Below are positions 54,201 to 62,401 of a stretch of DNA of 64,000 bases, in pieces. The stretch covers positions 62,001 through 126,000 of the forward strand of contig JACJYQ010000008.1 of NCBI GenBank assembly GCA_020636025.1, written 5' to 3'. The stretch is from Lewinellaceae bacterium. GTDB taxonomy: Bacteria > Bacteroidota > Bacteroidia > Chitinophagales > Saprospiraceae. Made by a program: the position numbers and the translations under genes. Under the pieces are notes generated by a model that was not told the DNA's origin, did not search any database, and saw nothing but the letters and a program-made list of their open reading frames with translations. Numbering within the stretch: the stretch's first letter is position 1; every line of letters begins with the position of its first letter.

Positions 54201-56108
54201 ATGCTCAGCCTTTCCAATATTTACGTTCAATACGGCAATCGAGTTCTACTCGACAGGATCAATTTCGTGCTTAAACCCGGTGAAAGAGTCGGTCTGGTTG
54301 GCCGGAATGGCGCCGGAAAATCCACGCTGCTTAAAATCATCGCCGGAGAAATGTCACCTCACGAAGGCGATGTTGTAGTTCCAGGTCATTTTACAGTAGG
54401 ATATCTTCATCAGGACATGTTATTGCCAAAAGGCAAAACTGTCATTGATGAAACAATGACCGCTTTTGAGGAGATTTTGGCCCTTGAAAAGCAATTAAAC
54501 GATATAAGTGCGGAATTGGCGAATCGGGAAGATTATGAATCCGATGCCTATAACAAACTCATTGAGCAGATGAGTGATGTTACTGAACATCTGCATCACA
54601 TGGGGGGATCCACCAGTCAGGTAGATGCCGAAAAAGTGTTGGGCGGCTTGGGATTTGCAGCCACCGATATGAATCGCCTGACTGATGAATTCAGCGGAGG
54701 CTGGAAAATGCGCATTGAGCTGGCAAAAATGCTGCTGCGCCGCCCTGATCTCATGCTGCTTGATGAGCCGACGAACCACCTTGACATTGAAAGTATTCTT
54801 TGGCTGGAAGATTGGCTGTTAAATTATCCGGGTATGGTCATCGTGATCAGCCACGACCGTCGCTTTCTCGACAATGTGACAAACCGGACGGTGGAAATCA
54901 TTTTGGGCAAACTCTATGATTACAAAGCCCCATACTCAAAATACGTGGAGCTGAGCGCCGAGCGCCGAGAACAAATGGCGGCTGCTTACGAAAATCAGCA
55001 AAAGGTCATCAACGAAAAAGAGCGAACCATCTCCCGCTTTATGGCCAAGGCCACCAAAACCAAGATGGCCCAATCCATGCAAAAACAGCTGGATAAAATT
55101 GAGCGGATAGAAATTGAGGATGTTGACACAGCTACCATGAAGATCCGCTTCCCGGAGGCCCCACGATCTGGTGAAGTAGTCGCGAAAGCAGAGAGTCTGT
55201 CGAAATCCTACGGTCAGTTAAAGGTGTTGGAAAAGGTTGATTTTCAAGTATTAAGAGGTGAAAGAGTAGCATTTGTCGGTCAGAACGGCCAGGGCAAAAC
55301 CACACTTGCCAAGATCCTGGTTGGTGCAGAAGCAGCTACCTCCGGGAATGCTAAACTTGGACATAATGTAAGCATCGGATATTATGCACAAAACCAGGCG
55401 GAAACGCTGAATCCCAAGCTGACACTCCTGGAAACAATGGAATTGAATTCGCCGGAGGAAATGCGTACCAGATTGCGCAGTATACTCGGCGCATTTTTGT
55501 TCAGCGGCGGCGACGTGGATAAAAAGGTAGCTGCGCTTTCAGGTGGTGAACGAGCCAGACTGGCACTTGCCTGCATGTTGTTGCGTCCATTCAACCTTTT
55601 GTTGCTTGATGAGCCAACCAATCACCTGGATATGTTATCCAAAGACGTGTTGAAGCAAGCATTATTAGCCTACAAAGGCACCCTGCTTGTCGTGAGCCAC
55701 GACCGTGAGTTCCTAACCGACCTCAGCTCCCGCACCATAGAATTCCGGGATGGTCATTTGTATGAATACCTGGGCGACGTGAATTATTTCCTGGACAAGC
55801 GAAAAGTGGACAATATGCGGGAAGTGGAAATGAGAAGCAAAGCCAATGTCGGGCAAAAAGCACCTGATACCAGCGTCAAAGCCCTCGGCTCAGAGGAAAA
55901 AAAGCAATTGGAGCGGGCAGTACAAAAAGCGGAAAAGAAAATTGCCGATCTCGAAACGGAAGTTAAAAAATATGAAGAAAAAATGGGCGACCCGGATTTC
56001 TACAACCGCCCTGAAGCAAATGACGAATTGAAAAAATACCAGGATCTTAAGGATTCGCTCGCAATTGTGTATACCGAATGGGAAGAAACTGTAGAACGGC
56101 TGGGGTAG
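54201..56108 (+). CDS. ABC-F family ATPase (ribosome-associated)
   Basis: 635 residues with two ABC domains and no membrane segment. The first has Walker A GRNGAGKST, signature FSGGWKMR and Walker B LMLLDEPTNHLD. The linker at about 245-330 is charged and Lys/Arg-rich (the P-site tRNA-interacting motif, RFMAKATKTKMAQSMQKQLDKIERIE). The second has GQNGQGKTTLAK, LSGGERARLALA and LLLLDEPTNHLD. A C-terminal coiled coil (about 560-635) follows. Uup/EttA-like members act on stalled or initiating ribosomes. Which subfamily it belongs to cannot be settled by eye. Confidence 0.93.
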   Translation: MLSLSNIYVQYGNRVLLDRINFVLKPGERVGLVGRNGAGKSTLLKIIAGEMSPHEGDVVVPGHFTVGYLHQDMLLPKGKTVIDETMTAFEEILALEKQLNDISAELANREDYESDAYNKLIEQMSDVTEHLHHMGGSTSQVDAEKVLGGLGFAATDMNRLTDEFSGGWKMRIELAKMLLRRPDLMLLDEPTNHLDIESILWLEDWLLNYPGMVIVISHDRRFLDNVTNRTVEIILGKLYDYKAPYSKYVELSAERREQMAAAYENQQKVINEKERTISRFMAKATKTKMAQSMQKQLDKIERIEIEDVDTATMKIRFPEAPRSGEVVAKAESLSKSYGQLKVLEKVDFQVLRGERVAFVGQNGQGKTTLAKILVGAEAATSGNAKLGHNVSIGYYAQNQAETLNPKLTLLETMELNSPEEMRTRLRSILGAFLFSGGDVDKKVAALSGGERARLALACMLLRPFNLLLLDEPTNHLDMLSKDVLKQALLAYKGTLLVVSHDREFLTDLSSRTIEFRDGHLYEYLGDVNYFLDKRKVDNMREVEMRSKANVGQKAPDTSVKALGSEEKKQLERAVQKAEKKIADLETEVKKYEEKMGDPDFYNRPEANDELKKYQDLKDSLAIVYTEWEETVERLG

Positions 56109-56233
56109 TGATCAGTGATCAGTGATTAGTGTTCAGTGTTCAGTGTTCAGTGATTAGTGTTCAGAATAAAATTTCTGTAAAGCAAATCATTAATCACTGA
56201 TCGTTGATCACTGACCACTAATCACTGCTCACT
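56107..56233. repeat. AGTGATC/AGTGTTC heptamer palindrome after the ABC-F gene
   Basis: Eight tandem heptamers (AGTGATC, AGTGATT, AGTGTTC) run from the stop codon TAG at 56106 to 56164. Their reverse complement (GATCACT, AATCACT) runs from 56189 to 56233. The promoter of the SRP RNA begins 40 bp beyond. Confidence 0.9.
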
Positions 56234-56272
56234 ATTTTTCAATTTATTATTCACCAATCAGGCAATTAGTCT

Positions 56273-56280
56273 TATCTTTG
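56273..56280 (+). promoter_or_regulatory. Bacteroidota -7 box for SRP RNA
   Basis: TATCTTTG matches TAnnTTTG immediately before the RNA gene; the first paired base of the RNA is 5 bp further on. Confidence 0.75.
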
Positions 56281-56284
56281 CGGC

Positions 56285-56372
56285 GTGCCGGGCGACCAGC
56301 TCCTGCAAAACCTCCCCAGGGCAGAAATGCAGCAAGGATATGTGGTCGTAGCGGTGTGTTCGGCACTTTTTT
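56285..56372 (+). ncRNA. ffs: Signal recognition particle RNA (4.5S, small bacterial type)
   Basis: About 82 nt plus a T-run. The outer stem is GTGCCG (56285-56290) with CGGCAC (56361-56366). The conserved SRP54/Ffh-binding hairpin is recognisable as CCCCAGGGCAGAAATGCAGCAAGG, with an asymmetric loop and a short GAAA-type apical loop. The 3' arm has the familiar GTGGTC-x-TAGCGGTGTG. It ends in TTTTTT. It binds Ffh and directs signal-peptide-bearing ribosomes to the membrane. Frames drawn across it are not genes. Confidence 0.92.
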
Positions 56373-56487
56373 ATATTCTGAATTCCATTTTCAAATCAAT
56401 TCCTGGAATCCGCCTGTTTGAACCAAATATGATAAGCCTCGTTGCTTTAGCTCAAACATGGAGTACCAACAAAAAGCTTGTAACATT

Positions 56488-56526
56488 CAATGTGCCAATG
56501 TGCTGACCCTGCGCATTGGCACATTG
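56488..56526. repeat. AATGTGCC-word hairpin
   Basis: CAATGTGCCAATGTG, a short loop, then CGCATTGGCACATTG: two octamer words and their reverse complement. A small member of the short-word palindromes, located upstream of tal rather than at a stop codon. The rest of the gap is AT-rich with TTGATTT-type words. Confidence 0.8.
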
Positions 56527-56649
56527 TCTTTGACCTTGATTTGTTTGATTTTTGTGACTTGATTGACTTTTCGATTCCTTCGGAATCGGGTTTTCATGGG
56601 TTGTTATAAAATTGACGTTTTTCTAAACCAGTTTCTAAACCTTATTTTC

Positions 56650-57312
56650 ATGCAATTTTTTATTGACACTGCCAATCTTGACCACATTCGTGAAGCTGCT
56701 GAACTTGGTATTCTTGACGGAGTGACAACCAATCCATCCCTCATGGCCAAAGAAGGTATTTCCGGCCAGGATGCCATTATGAAACACTACCGTGATATTT
56801 GCGACATCGTTGGTCCGGGAAAAGATGTGAGCGCTGAAGTGATCAGCACAGATTTTAAAGGCATGGTTGAAGAAGGAAAACGACTGGCTGAATTGCATGA
56901 AAATATCGTGGTGAAAGTTCCCATGATCAAAGATGGTGTAAAGGCCATTGCCCATTTCACCGATATTGATATCCGCACAAATTGCACCCTGGTTTTTTCA
57001 GCCGGACAAGCCATTCTCGCTGCCAAAGCCGGTGCGACTTACCTGTCGCCATTCATTGGAAGAGTAGACGACATTACCTGGGATGGCATTTCCCTGATTA
57101 AGGAAATATCTGAAATTTACATCATGCAGGGCTATCAGACGGCGATTTTGGCAGCTAGTATTCGTACTCCACTGCACATTGTTCAGTCAGCCAAAGCCGG
57201 CGCTGATGTAGTGACCTGCCCGCTATCCGCCATTACAGGCCTACTCAAGCACCCTCTTACCGATATCGGCCTTGCAAACTTCCTGGCAGATCACAAGAAA
57301 GCAAACGGATAA
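56650..57312 (+). CDS. tal: Transaldolase (short TalC/FSA-type)
   Basis: 220 residues starting MQFFIDTANLDHIREAAELGI, which fixes the start; the open frame extends 29 codons further but into non-coding sequence. The family hallmarks are DGVTTNPSLMAKEG, the Schiff-base lysine in ENIVVKVPM and the phosphate-binding end. In the segment LSPFIGRVDD the residue after Pro is Phe, as in transaldolases, rather than the Tyr of fructose-6-phosphate aldolase. It should therefore transfer dihydroxyacetone units between sugar phosphates in the pentose phosphate pathway. Single-gene unit. Confidence 0.95.
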   Translation: MQFFIDTANLDHIREAAELGILDGVTTNPSLMAKEGISGQDAIMKHYRDICDIVGPGKDVSAEVISTDFKGMVEEGKRLAELHENIVVKVPMIKDGVKAIAHFTDIDIRTNCTLVFSAGQAILAAKAGATYLSPFIGRVDDITWDGISLIKEISEIYIMQGYQTAILAASIRTPLHIVQSAKAGADVVTCPLSAITGLLKHPLTDIGLANFLADHKKANG

Positions 57313-57463
57313 ATTGAGTGTGGAGTGTGGAATGCGGAATGCGGAATGCGGAATATTATATATTTGGTAAAAAGCCCAATCACCTAGCGGTTAAAAATAA
57401 AGTTTCGTACTCCGCACTCATCACTCATCACTCCGCATTCCGCATTAATCACTCCGCACTCAT
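57313..57463. repeat. GAATGCG/CGCATTC heptamer palindrome between convergent genes
   Basis: GAGTGTG, GAGTGTG and three GAATGCG follow the tal stop directly (57313-57356). The complementary words (CTCCGCACTC, CTCCGCATTC, CGCATT, CTCCGCACTC) run from 57408 to 57463 and include the stop codon of the symporter gene. Both genes therefore end in the two arms of one palindrome. Confidence 0.9.
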
Positions 57464-59121
57464 TTTTTCTCGCTCGCTTTTATCGCCTTTACGTATCTGG
57501 CGACTTCATCTTTAACTTTTGGCGCCAGAATCAATAAACCTATCATATTCGGGAATATCATGGCGAATATCATGGCATCGGAGAAATCTACCACTGCTCC
57601 GAGGCTGGCAGCAGCGCCTACAATGATGAAGAGCAAAAACAAGCCTTTGTAGGACAAGTCTACTAACTTGCTTCTTCCAAACAAATACTTCCAGCCTTGG
57701 AGGCCGTAGTATGACCATGAGATCATGGTAGAGAAGGCGAACAGAATTACCGCAATTGTCAATACATAAGAGAAGCCTGGGATTGTGTCATTGAAGGCTG
57801 CAGCTGTGAGGTTAACACCATCCAATGACTGCCCGGTGGCCTTGATTATGACATTTGAACTTGTGCCACCGTAATCAAAGGCGCCATTTATGTTGAACAT
57901 TACGATAACCAATGCAGTCATGGTACAAACAACCACAGTATCAATAAAGGGCTCCAATAGAGCTACAATACCTTCACTGGCTGGGTATCTGGTTTTTACA
58001 GCCGAGTGAGCAACGGAGGCTGAACCCACGCCTGCCTCGTTGGAAAATGCCGCCCTTCTGAACCCCTGGATCAAAACACCGAGAAAGCCGCCAACAATAC
58101 CATCTCCTGTAAATGCTCCGGCAAATATTTCACCAAAAGCTTTGGGGATCATGGTGAAGTTGGCCAATAAAATAAACAAAGCCGCAGCAACATAAATGCC
58201 TACCATAAATGGAACAATTTTCTCGGCAACCTTTCCAATTCGCTTAATTCCGCCAATAATTACCACACCTACAAGAATAGCCACCACCAAGCCAAAGGCG
58301 GTACCGGCGAATGTAGAGTTGGTGCCAATGACTGCTTTGAATTGTGCAGCAGCCTGGTTTGCCTGAAACATATTGCCACCTCCAAATGAACCGCCAACAA
58401 GCATTACAGCGTAAAAAGCCGCAAAGAATTTACCCATACCTACCCAGCCTTTCTCACCGAGTCCTTTTTTCAGGTAATACATTGGGCCGCCAAACACAGT
58501 GCCATCCGGTCCAATTTCGCGATACTTAACACCCAATGTACACTCAGTAAATTTGGATGCCATACCGAGGAAGCCAGCCAATATCATCCAGAAAGTGGCA
58601 CCGGGTCCGCCAACCGCAATCGCAATGGCTACACCGGCAATATTTCCCAGTCCAACTGTCGCCGAAAGTGCCGCTGTCAAGGCCTGGAATGCCGAAACTT
58701 CTCCAGTATGCTCCTCTACTCTGATTGTTTCCTGGATATCACCTTCGAAAGTGGTGGGGATGTCTTTGTCAATTACCTCTTTTTCTCCTCTTTCAGGATG
58801 CTCGCTCGGATCACCTGCCAGGTCATCATACTTACCTCTTACTACATTTAAGGCAAGTTTGAATCTGGTAATATTGGGAAATCGGAAGTAAAGAGTAAAA
58901 TAAGTGGCTGCTCCAATCAAAATAATGAGAACAATGGGAATATTTATACCACCAATTGTAACCGGATAAAAAACCACATTGGCAACAGCAGCTGTAATTG
59001 GAGCTACTGCATCATTGATTCGGTCATCGAGTCCTTTTTCCACTGGTTGCACATCCTGAGCAAAAGCCAAGATTGGTAAAAGTGCACTTGCAAAAGATAG
59101 CAATAGTCTGGTTATCTTCAT
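57460..59121 (-). CDS. Alanine/sodium symporter (AGCS family)
   Basis: 553 residues. Eleven or so membrane segments follow a signal-like N-terminus (MKITRLLLSFASALLPILAFAQ), which is unusual for the family and common in Bacteroidota members. The AGCS signature is present: SAFQALTAALSATVGLGNIAGVAIAIAVGGPGATFWM and GMASKFTECTLGVKYREIG...FGGPMYYLKKGL. It imports alanine, glycine or a related amino acid with Na+ across the inner membrane. A possible -7 box (minus strand TAAATTTG, 59149-59142) lies upstream. Confidence 0.95.
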   Translation of the reverse strand: MKITRLLLSFASALLPILAFAQDVQPVEKGLDDRINDAVAPITAAVANVVFYPVTIGGINIPIVLIILIGAATYFTLYFRFPNITRFKLALNVVRGKYDDLAGDPSEHPERGEKEVIDKDIPTTFEGDIQETIRVEEHTGEVSAFQALTAALSATVGLGNIAGVAIAIAVGGPGATFWMILAGFLGMASKFTECTLGVKYREIGPDGTVFGGPMYYLKKGLGEKGWVGMGKFFAAFYAVMLVGGSFGGGNMFQANQAAAQFKAVIGTNSTFAGTAFGLVVAILVGVVIIGGIKRIGKVAEKIVPFMVGIYVAAALFILLANFTMIPKAFGEIFAGAFTGDGIVGGFLGVLIQGFRRAAFSNEAGVGSASVAHSAVKTRYPASEGIVALLEPFIDTVVVCTMTALVIVMFNINGAFDYGGTSSNVIIKATGQSLDGVNLTAAAFNDTIPGFSYVLTIAVILFAFSTMISWSYYGLQGWKYLFGRSKLVDLSYKGLFLLFIIVGAAASLGAVVDFSDAMIFAMIFPNMIGLLILAPKVKDEVARYVKAIKASEKK

Positions 59122-59446
59122 TATAGATATTTATTTTTTTTCAAATTTATAAAAATTGACCCGTCAAAGTATCCATTATTTTTATTCTGACAAAATCAGG
59201 TTTGTAAAATTCTACCAGTTCAACTTATCATAATCTCAGTGAGCTACTATTCACCTTGTTGTTTGAATTAAGGTAGTTTAATGAACTGCTTTTAATTGCA
59301 GGGGGGACAATTTGGTAGTAGCGCGGACATTTAATTTAAATTCTATATTAATGTCTCAGTCAACCTGGGAAACCGGAAAATACCCTTAATTTTTATCCCT
59401 ATAATTGCGAACCAAACAAGTTCAATCAAATAATCTGAATTTAACC
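59122..59446. other. 325-bp intergenic region between divergent starts (symporter / redox operon)
   Basis: It contains the weak minus-strand -7 box for the symporter (CAAATTTA at 59142-59149). I see no matching box for the redox operon and no RNA gene. The right half holds short AT-rich runs and a GGGGGG tract at 59301. Confidence 0.4.
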
Positions 59447-61060
59447 ATGAATAAAACCAAACTGATAGAATTCAATTCTTTGGAAGAAAAGCACCCCCTT
59501 CATCAATTGGTCAATGGCCTTGATCTGGTGGTGATACGCTATGAAGAAAAGGTATCAGTGCTCTACGGACGCTGTTTACACCGTGGCGCTTTAATGGGCG
59601 ACGGACATATTGATGGCGACAATCTGATATGCGGGATTCACGGATGGGATTATCGATATGCTACCGGCGTAAGCGAATACAACAACAGCGAAGCCTTATA
59701 CAAATTTTACGCTGAAATAAGCGAGGGCTGGGTTTGGGTAGATGCCGATGAGATCAGCGATTACCTTGAAAGGCACCCGCAACCTTTTAAACGGGAAGAA
59801 TACCTTGGTCAATTTGCAGACACACACCAGGAAAATACAGAGCCATACACCCACTACATAAAGGAACTGGCTCAAAACGGTTTAAAGAATTACGGACACC
59901 ACGGTCCAACCGCGGCCATGGGGGTAGACCGCAACTTGCTGCCAAAATGGGAGGACATTCAGTTTTTACCGGCGCAATTAGCAACACGGCCATTGTTGGA
60001 TCACGAAGCAGTAAGCACAAAAGTGACCATCGGCCCGAAAAGCAACAAACCATTGGTGCTGGACATGCCCATTTTTGTGTCAGACATGAGTTTTGGCGCA
60101 CTATCCCGAGAAGCCAAGATATCGCTATCTATGGGGGCAGAATTAGCCGGCACCGGGATCTGTTCCGGGGAAGGTGGCATGTTGCCGGAAGAACAGGCCA
60201 ACAATTCCAGATACTTTTATGAATTGGCTTCTGCCAAATTTGGATTCAGCTTTGAAAAAGTACAAAAAGCTCAGGCTTTTCATTTTAAAGGGGGGCAGGG
60301 CGCTAAAACTGGAACTGGCGGTCATTTGCCTGGCAATAAAGTAACCGCTGAAATTGCCCAGGTAAGAGGTTTGAAACCAGGAGAATCAGCTATTTCACCC
60401 GCCGCTTTCCCGGATCTGATTAAGGTGGACGATTTTAAAAAGGTGGCAAGTGAAGTCCGTGAAAGAACGGGCGGTATTCCTGTTGGATTCAAGATTGCAG
60501 CCAGTCACATCGAAGCAGACATTGATTTTGCCCTGGCCGTCGGCGTGGATTACATTATTTTGGATGGCAGGGGTGGTGGCACGGGGGCTGCGCCCACCAT
60601 TTTGAGAAACAACATAAATGTGCCCACCATACCAGCATTGGCAAGAGCACGTCACCACCTGGATAAAGTTGGAGCCAAAGATGTTACCTTGATCATTACG
60701 GGTGGATTGCGCGTTGCGGATGACTTTGCCAAAGCGCTCATGATGGGCGCAGATGCAATTGCCGTTTCGAACGCAGCCTTGCAGGCAATAGGTTGTCTGG
60801 GCATGAGAGCCTGCAATAGCAACAACTGTCCGGTGGGCATAGCCACCCAAAAAAGTCATTTGCGAAACAGGTTGATCATTGAAGCCTCGGCACAGCAATT
60901 GAACAATTTCTTCCGGGCCAGCAATGAATTACTAAAGGTGGTGGCCCGGGCATGCGGTCATGACGATGTGGCTAAATTTAACTTTCAAGACCTCAGCACC
61001 ACGGATTATAAAATGCATCAACTCACCGGAATTCCTTTTGCAGGAATTCAATCCAATTAG
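59447..61060 (+). CDS. Rieske-fused glutamate-synthase-like FMN protein
   Basis: 537 residues from the ATG at 59447; the open frame reaches only a TTG at 59405. An N-terminal Rieske domain (about 1-105) has both ligand pairs, C-x-H in GRCLHRGALMGDG and C-x-x-H in ICGIHGWDY. The C-terminal 400 residues match the FMN-binding glutamate synthase (GltB-like) domain. It contains SDMSFGALSREAKISLSMGAE, HFKGGQGAKTGTGGHLPG, the glycine-rich phosphate contacts (DGRGGGTGAAPTILRNN), and the 3Fe-4S cysteines C-x5-C-x4-C in CLGMRACNSNNCPVGIATQ. It lacks the amidotransferase domain, so it is not a full glutamate synthase. First gene of a tight operon ending at 63183. Confidence 0.92.
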   Translation: MNKTKLIEFNSLEEKHPLHQLVNGLDLVVIRYEEKVSVLYGRCLHRGALMGDGHIDGDNLICGIHGWDYRYATGVSEYNNSEALYKFYAEISEGWVWVDADEISDYLERHPQPFKREEYLGQFADTHQENTEPYTHYIKELAQNGLKNYGHHGPTAAMGVDRNLLPKWEDIQFLPAQLATRPLLDHEAVSTKVTIGPKSNKPLVLDMPIFVSDMSFGALSREAKISLSMGAELAGTGICSGEGGMLPEEQANNSRYFYELASAKFGFSFEKVQKAQAFHFKGGQGAKTGTGGHLPGNKVTAEIAQVRGLKPGESAISPAAFPDLIKVDDFKKVASEVRERTGGIPVGFKIAASHIEADIDFALAVGVDYIILDGRGGGTGAAPTILRNNINVPTIPALARARHHLDKVGAKDVTLIITGGLRVADDFAKALMMGADAIAVSNAALQAIGCLGMRACNSNNCPVGIATQKSHLRNRLIIEASAQQLNNFFRASNELLKVVARACGHDDVAKFNFQDLSTTDYKMHQLTGIPFAGIQSN

Positions 61061-61065
61061 TTGAC

Positions 61066-61275
61066 ATGGAAAATTTGATTGAGATCACATTTTTGATAAT
61101 CGGCATTTACCTCTTCCTGGGAGTCTTATTTACCATAATTTTGATGTGGAATGGTCTTGAAAAACTTGACCCGCAAACAAAAGGAGCCGGTTGGTTTTTC
61201 AAACTGTTGATTTTCCCGGGAATGACTGCCTTTTGGGTCGTGTTTTTAAGAAAATGGCTAAAACAGAAACCATGA
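61066..61275 (+). CDS. Small membrane protein of the redox operon
   Basis: 69 residues, starting 5 bp after the previous stop. Two hydrophobic segments at about 7-27 and 42-62 flank the conserved-looking loop LKKLDPQTKGAGW-type turn (EKLDPQTKGAGWFF). Basic C-terminus (RKWLKQKP). It has no Cys and no metal-binding motif. A subunit or assembly factor of the neighbouring membrane redox protein is suggested by tight coupling. Its stop (TGA at 61273) overlaps the next start as ATGA. Confidence 0.75.
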   Translation: MENLIEITFLIIGIYLFLGVLFTIILMWNGLEKLDPQTKGAGWFFKLLIFPGMTAFWVVFLRKWLKQKP

Positions 61276-61361
61276 AACCGTCGTTGCGCATACGACATCT
61301 TTGGATGTGGATCTTCATTAGCCTGGCTCTTTTCACTTTGCTAATAATTGCCATACCATGA
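61272..61361 (+). CDS. 29-residue membrane microprotein of the redox operon
   Basis: ATG at 61272, stop at 61359-61361; sequence MKPSLRIRHLWMWIFISLAL, then FTLLIIAIP. A basic N-terminus is followed by one transmembrane helix. Both ends overlap neighbouring genes by ATGA, so this frame is held in register between two cistrons, which is the main evidence that it is translated. No homology can be judged at this length. Possibly an accessory helix of the membrane protein that follows. Confidence 0.6.
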   Translation: MKPSLRIRHLWMWIFISLALFTLLIIAIP

Positions 61362-62401
61362 GTGCGAATTATACCGCCATTTTGTGGAATCAACAGAAAA
61401 AACTATACGATCGCTATATGTGGCTTGGGATCGGCTTGTTCATGTTGGTTTATGCAGTATTTCAATTATGGCTACAACCCAGTATTACCTTCGAAACGCT
61501 CATTATAAGGGCAACTGCTTTAGCCGCATTTGTACTGCTACACCTGATATTGGCCATTGGTCCTTTGAGCCGCATAAACCCGGCTTTTCTACCATTGTTG
61601 TACAACAGAAGACACGCAGGTGTATCCATGTTCATACTTGCTCTGATACACGGGGCGTTTTGCATCATTCAGTTTCATGCGCTTAGTGATACCAATCCCT
61701 TGATAAGTGTTTTTATCTCCAATCCCAAATACCTGGAGACAAGCCAGTTTCCCTTTCAGACTCTCGGGTTTCTGGCATTGATGATCCTTTTTTTGATGGC
61801 TGCAACCAGTCATGATTTCTGGTTAAGCAACCTGAGTCCGGCTATTTGGAAAGTGCTTCACATGGGTGTGTATGTTGCCTATGCTTTGATCGTGCTTCAT
61901 GTAGCCACAGGTGCGTTTCAGTATGAAAATCATCCATTTAATTGGATCCTGTTATTTATCGGTTTTTGGGGCATTTCCGGACTGCATGTATATGCCGGAT
62001 TTAGTGAACGATACAAGTTAAACACCCATAAAAACATACTTGCTGAAAATGGCTTTTACCAGGTTTGCAGGGTGAACGAAATAGAGAACACTTGCGCCAA
62101 AACGGCTTTTATCAACGGCGAGAACATCGCCATTTTTAAATACGATGGAAAGATTTCTGCTATTCACAATGTGTGTAAACACCAAATGGGTCCATTGGGT
62201 GAAGGCCGGATCGTCGACGGTTGCATAACCTGTCCATGGCATGGATATCAGTACTTGCCGCATAATGGACAGTCTCCCCCACCCTTTACGGAAAAGGTAA
62301 AAACCTATGACGTTAAAATTCTGGAGGGATATGTTTGGGTAAATCCGGTACCGAAAGAAGAAGGCACTTTTGTAGAACCAGTCATTATTGAAAAAGCATG
62401 A
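61358..62401 (+). CDS. Ferric-reductase/YedZ-like membrane haem protein fused to a Rieske domain
   Basis: 347 residues. The N-terminal half has about six membrane segments. Histidines are placed as in haem-b ferric-reductase-like/MsrQ proteins: LLHLILAIGPLSR, NRRHAGVSMFILALIHG, and IWKVLHMGVYVAYALIVLHVATG. The C-terminal half (about 225-345) is a Rieske domain with C-x-H (NVCKHQMGPLGEG) and C-x-x-H (ITCPWHGYQYLP). It should pass electrons across or along the inner membrane between haem and the Fe-S centre. Start and stop both overlap neighbours by ATGA. Confidence 0.9.
   Translation: MSANYTAILWNQQKKLYDRYMWLGIGLFMLVYAVFQLWLQPSITFETLIIRATALAAFVLLHLILAIGPLSRINPAFLPLLYNRRHAGVSMFILALIHGAFCIIQFHALSDTNPLISVFISNPKYLETSQFPFQTLGFLALMILFLMAATSHDFWLSNLSPAIWKVLHMGVYVAYALIVLHVATGAFQYENHPFNWILLFIGFWGISGLHVYAGFSERYKLNTHKNILAENGFYQVCRVNEIENTCAKTAFINGENIAIFKYDGKISAIHNVCKHQMGPLGEGRIVDGCITCPWHGYQYLPHNGQSPPPFTEKVKTYDVKILEGYVWVNPVPKEEGTFVEPVIIEKA

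Noticed and set aside
56285..56506. Protein frame over the SRP RNA
   Set aside because: The sequence folds as SRP RNA with its own promoter box and T-run; the peptide has no credible start or composition.
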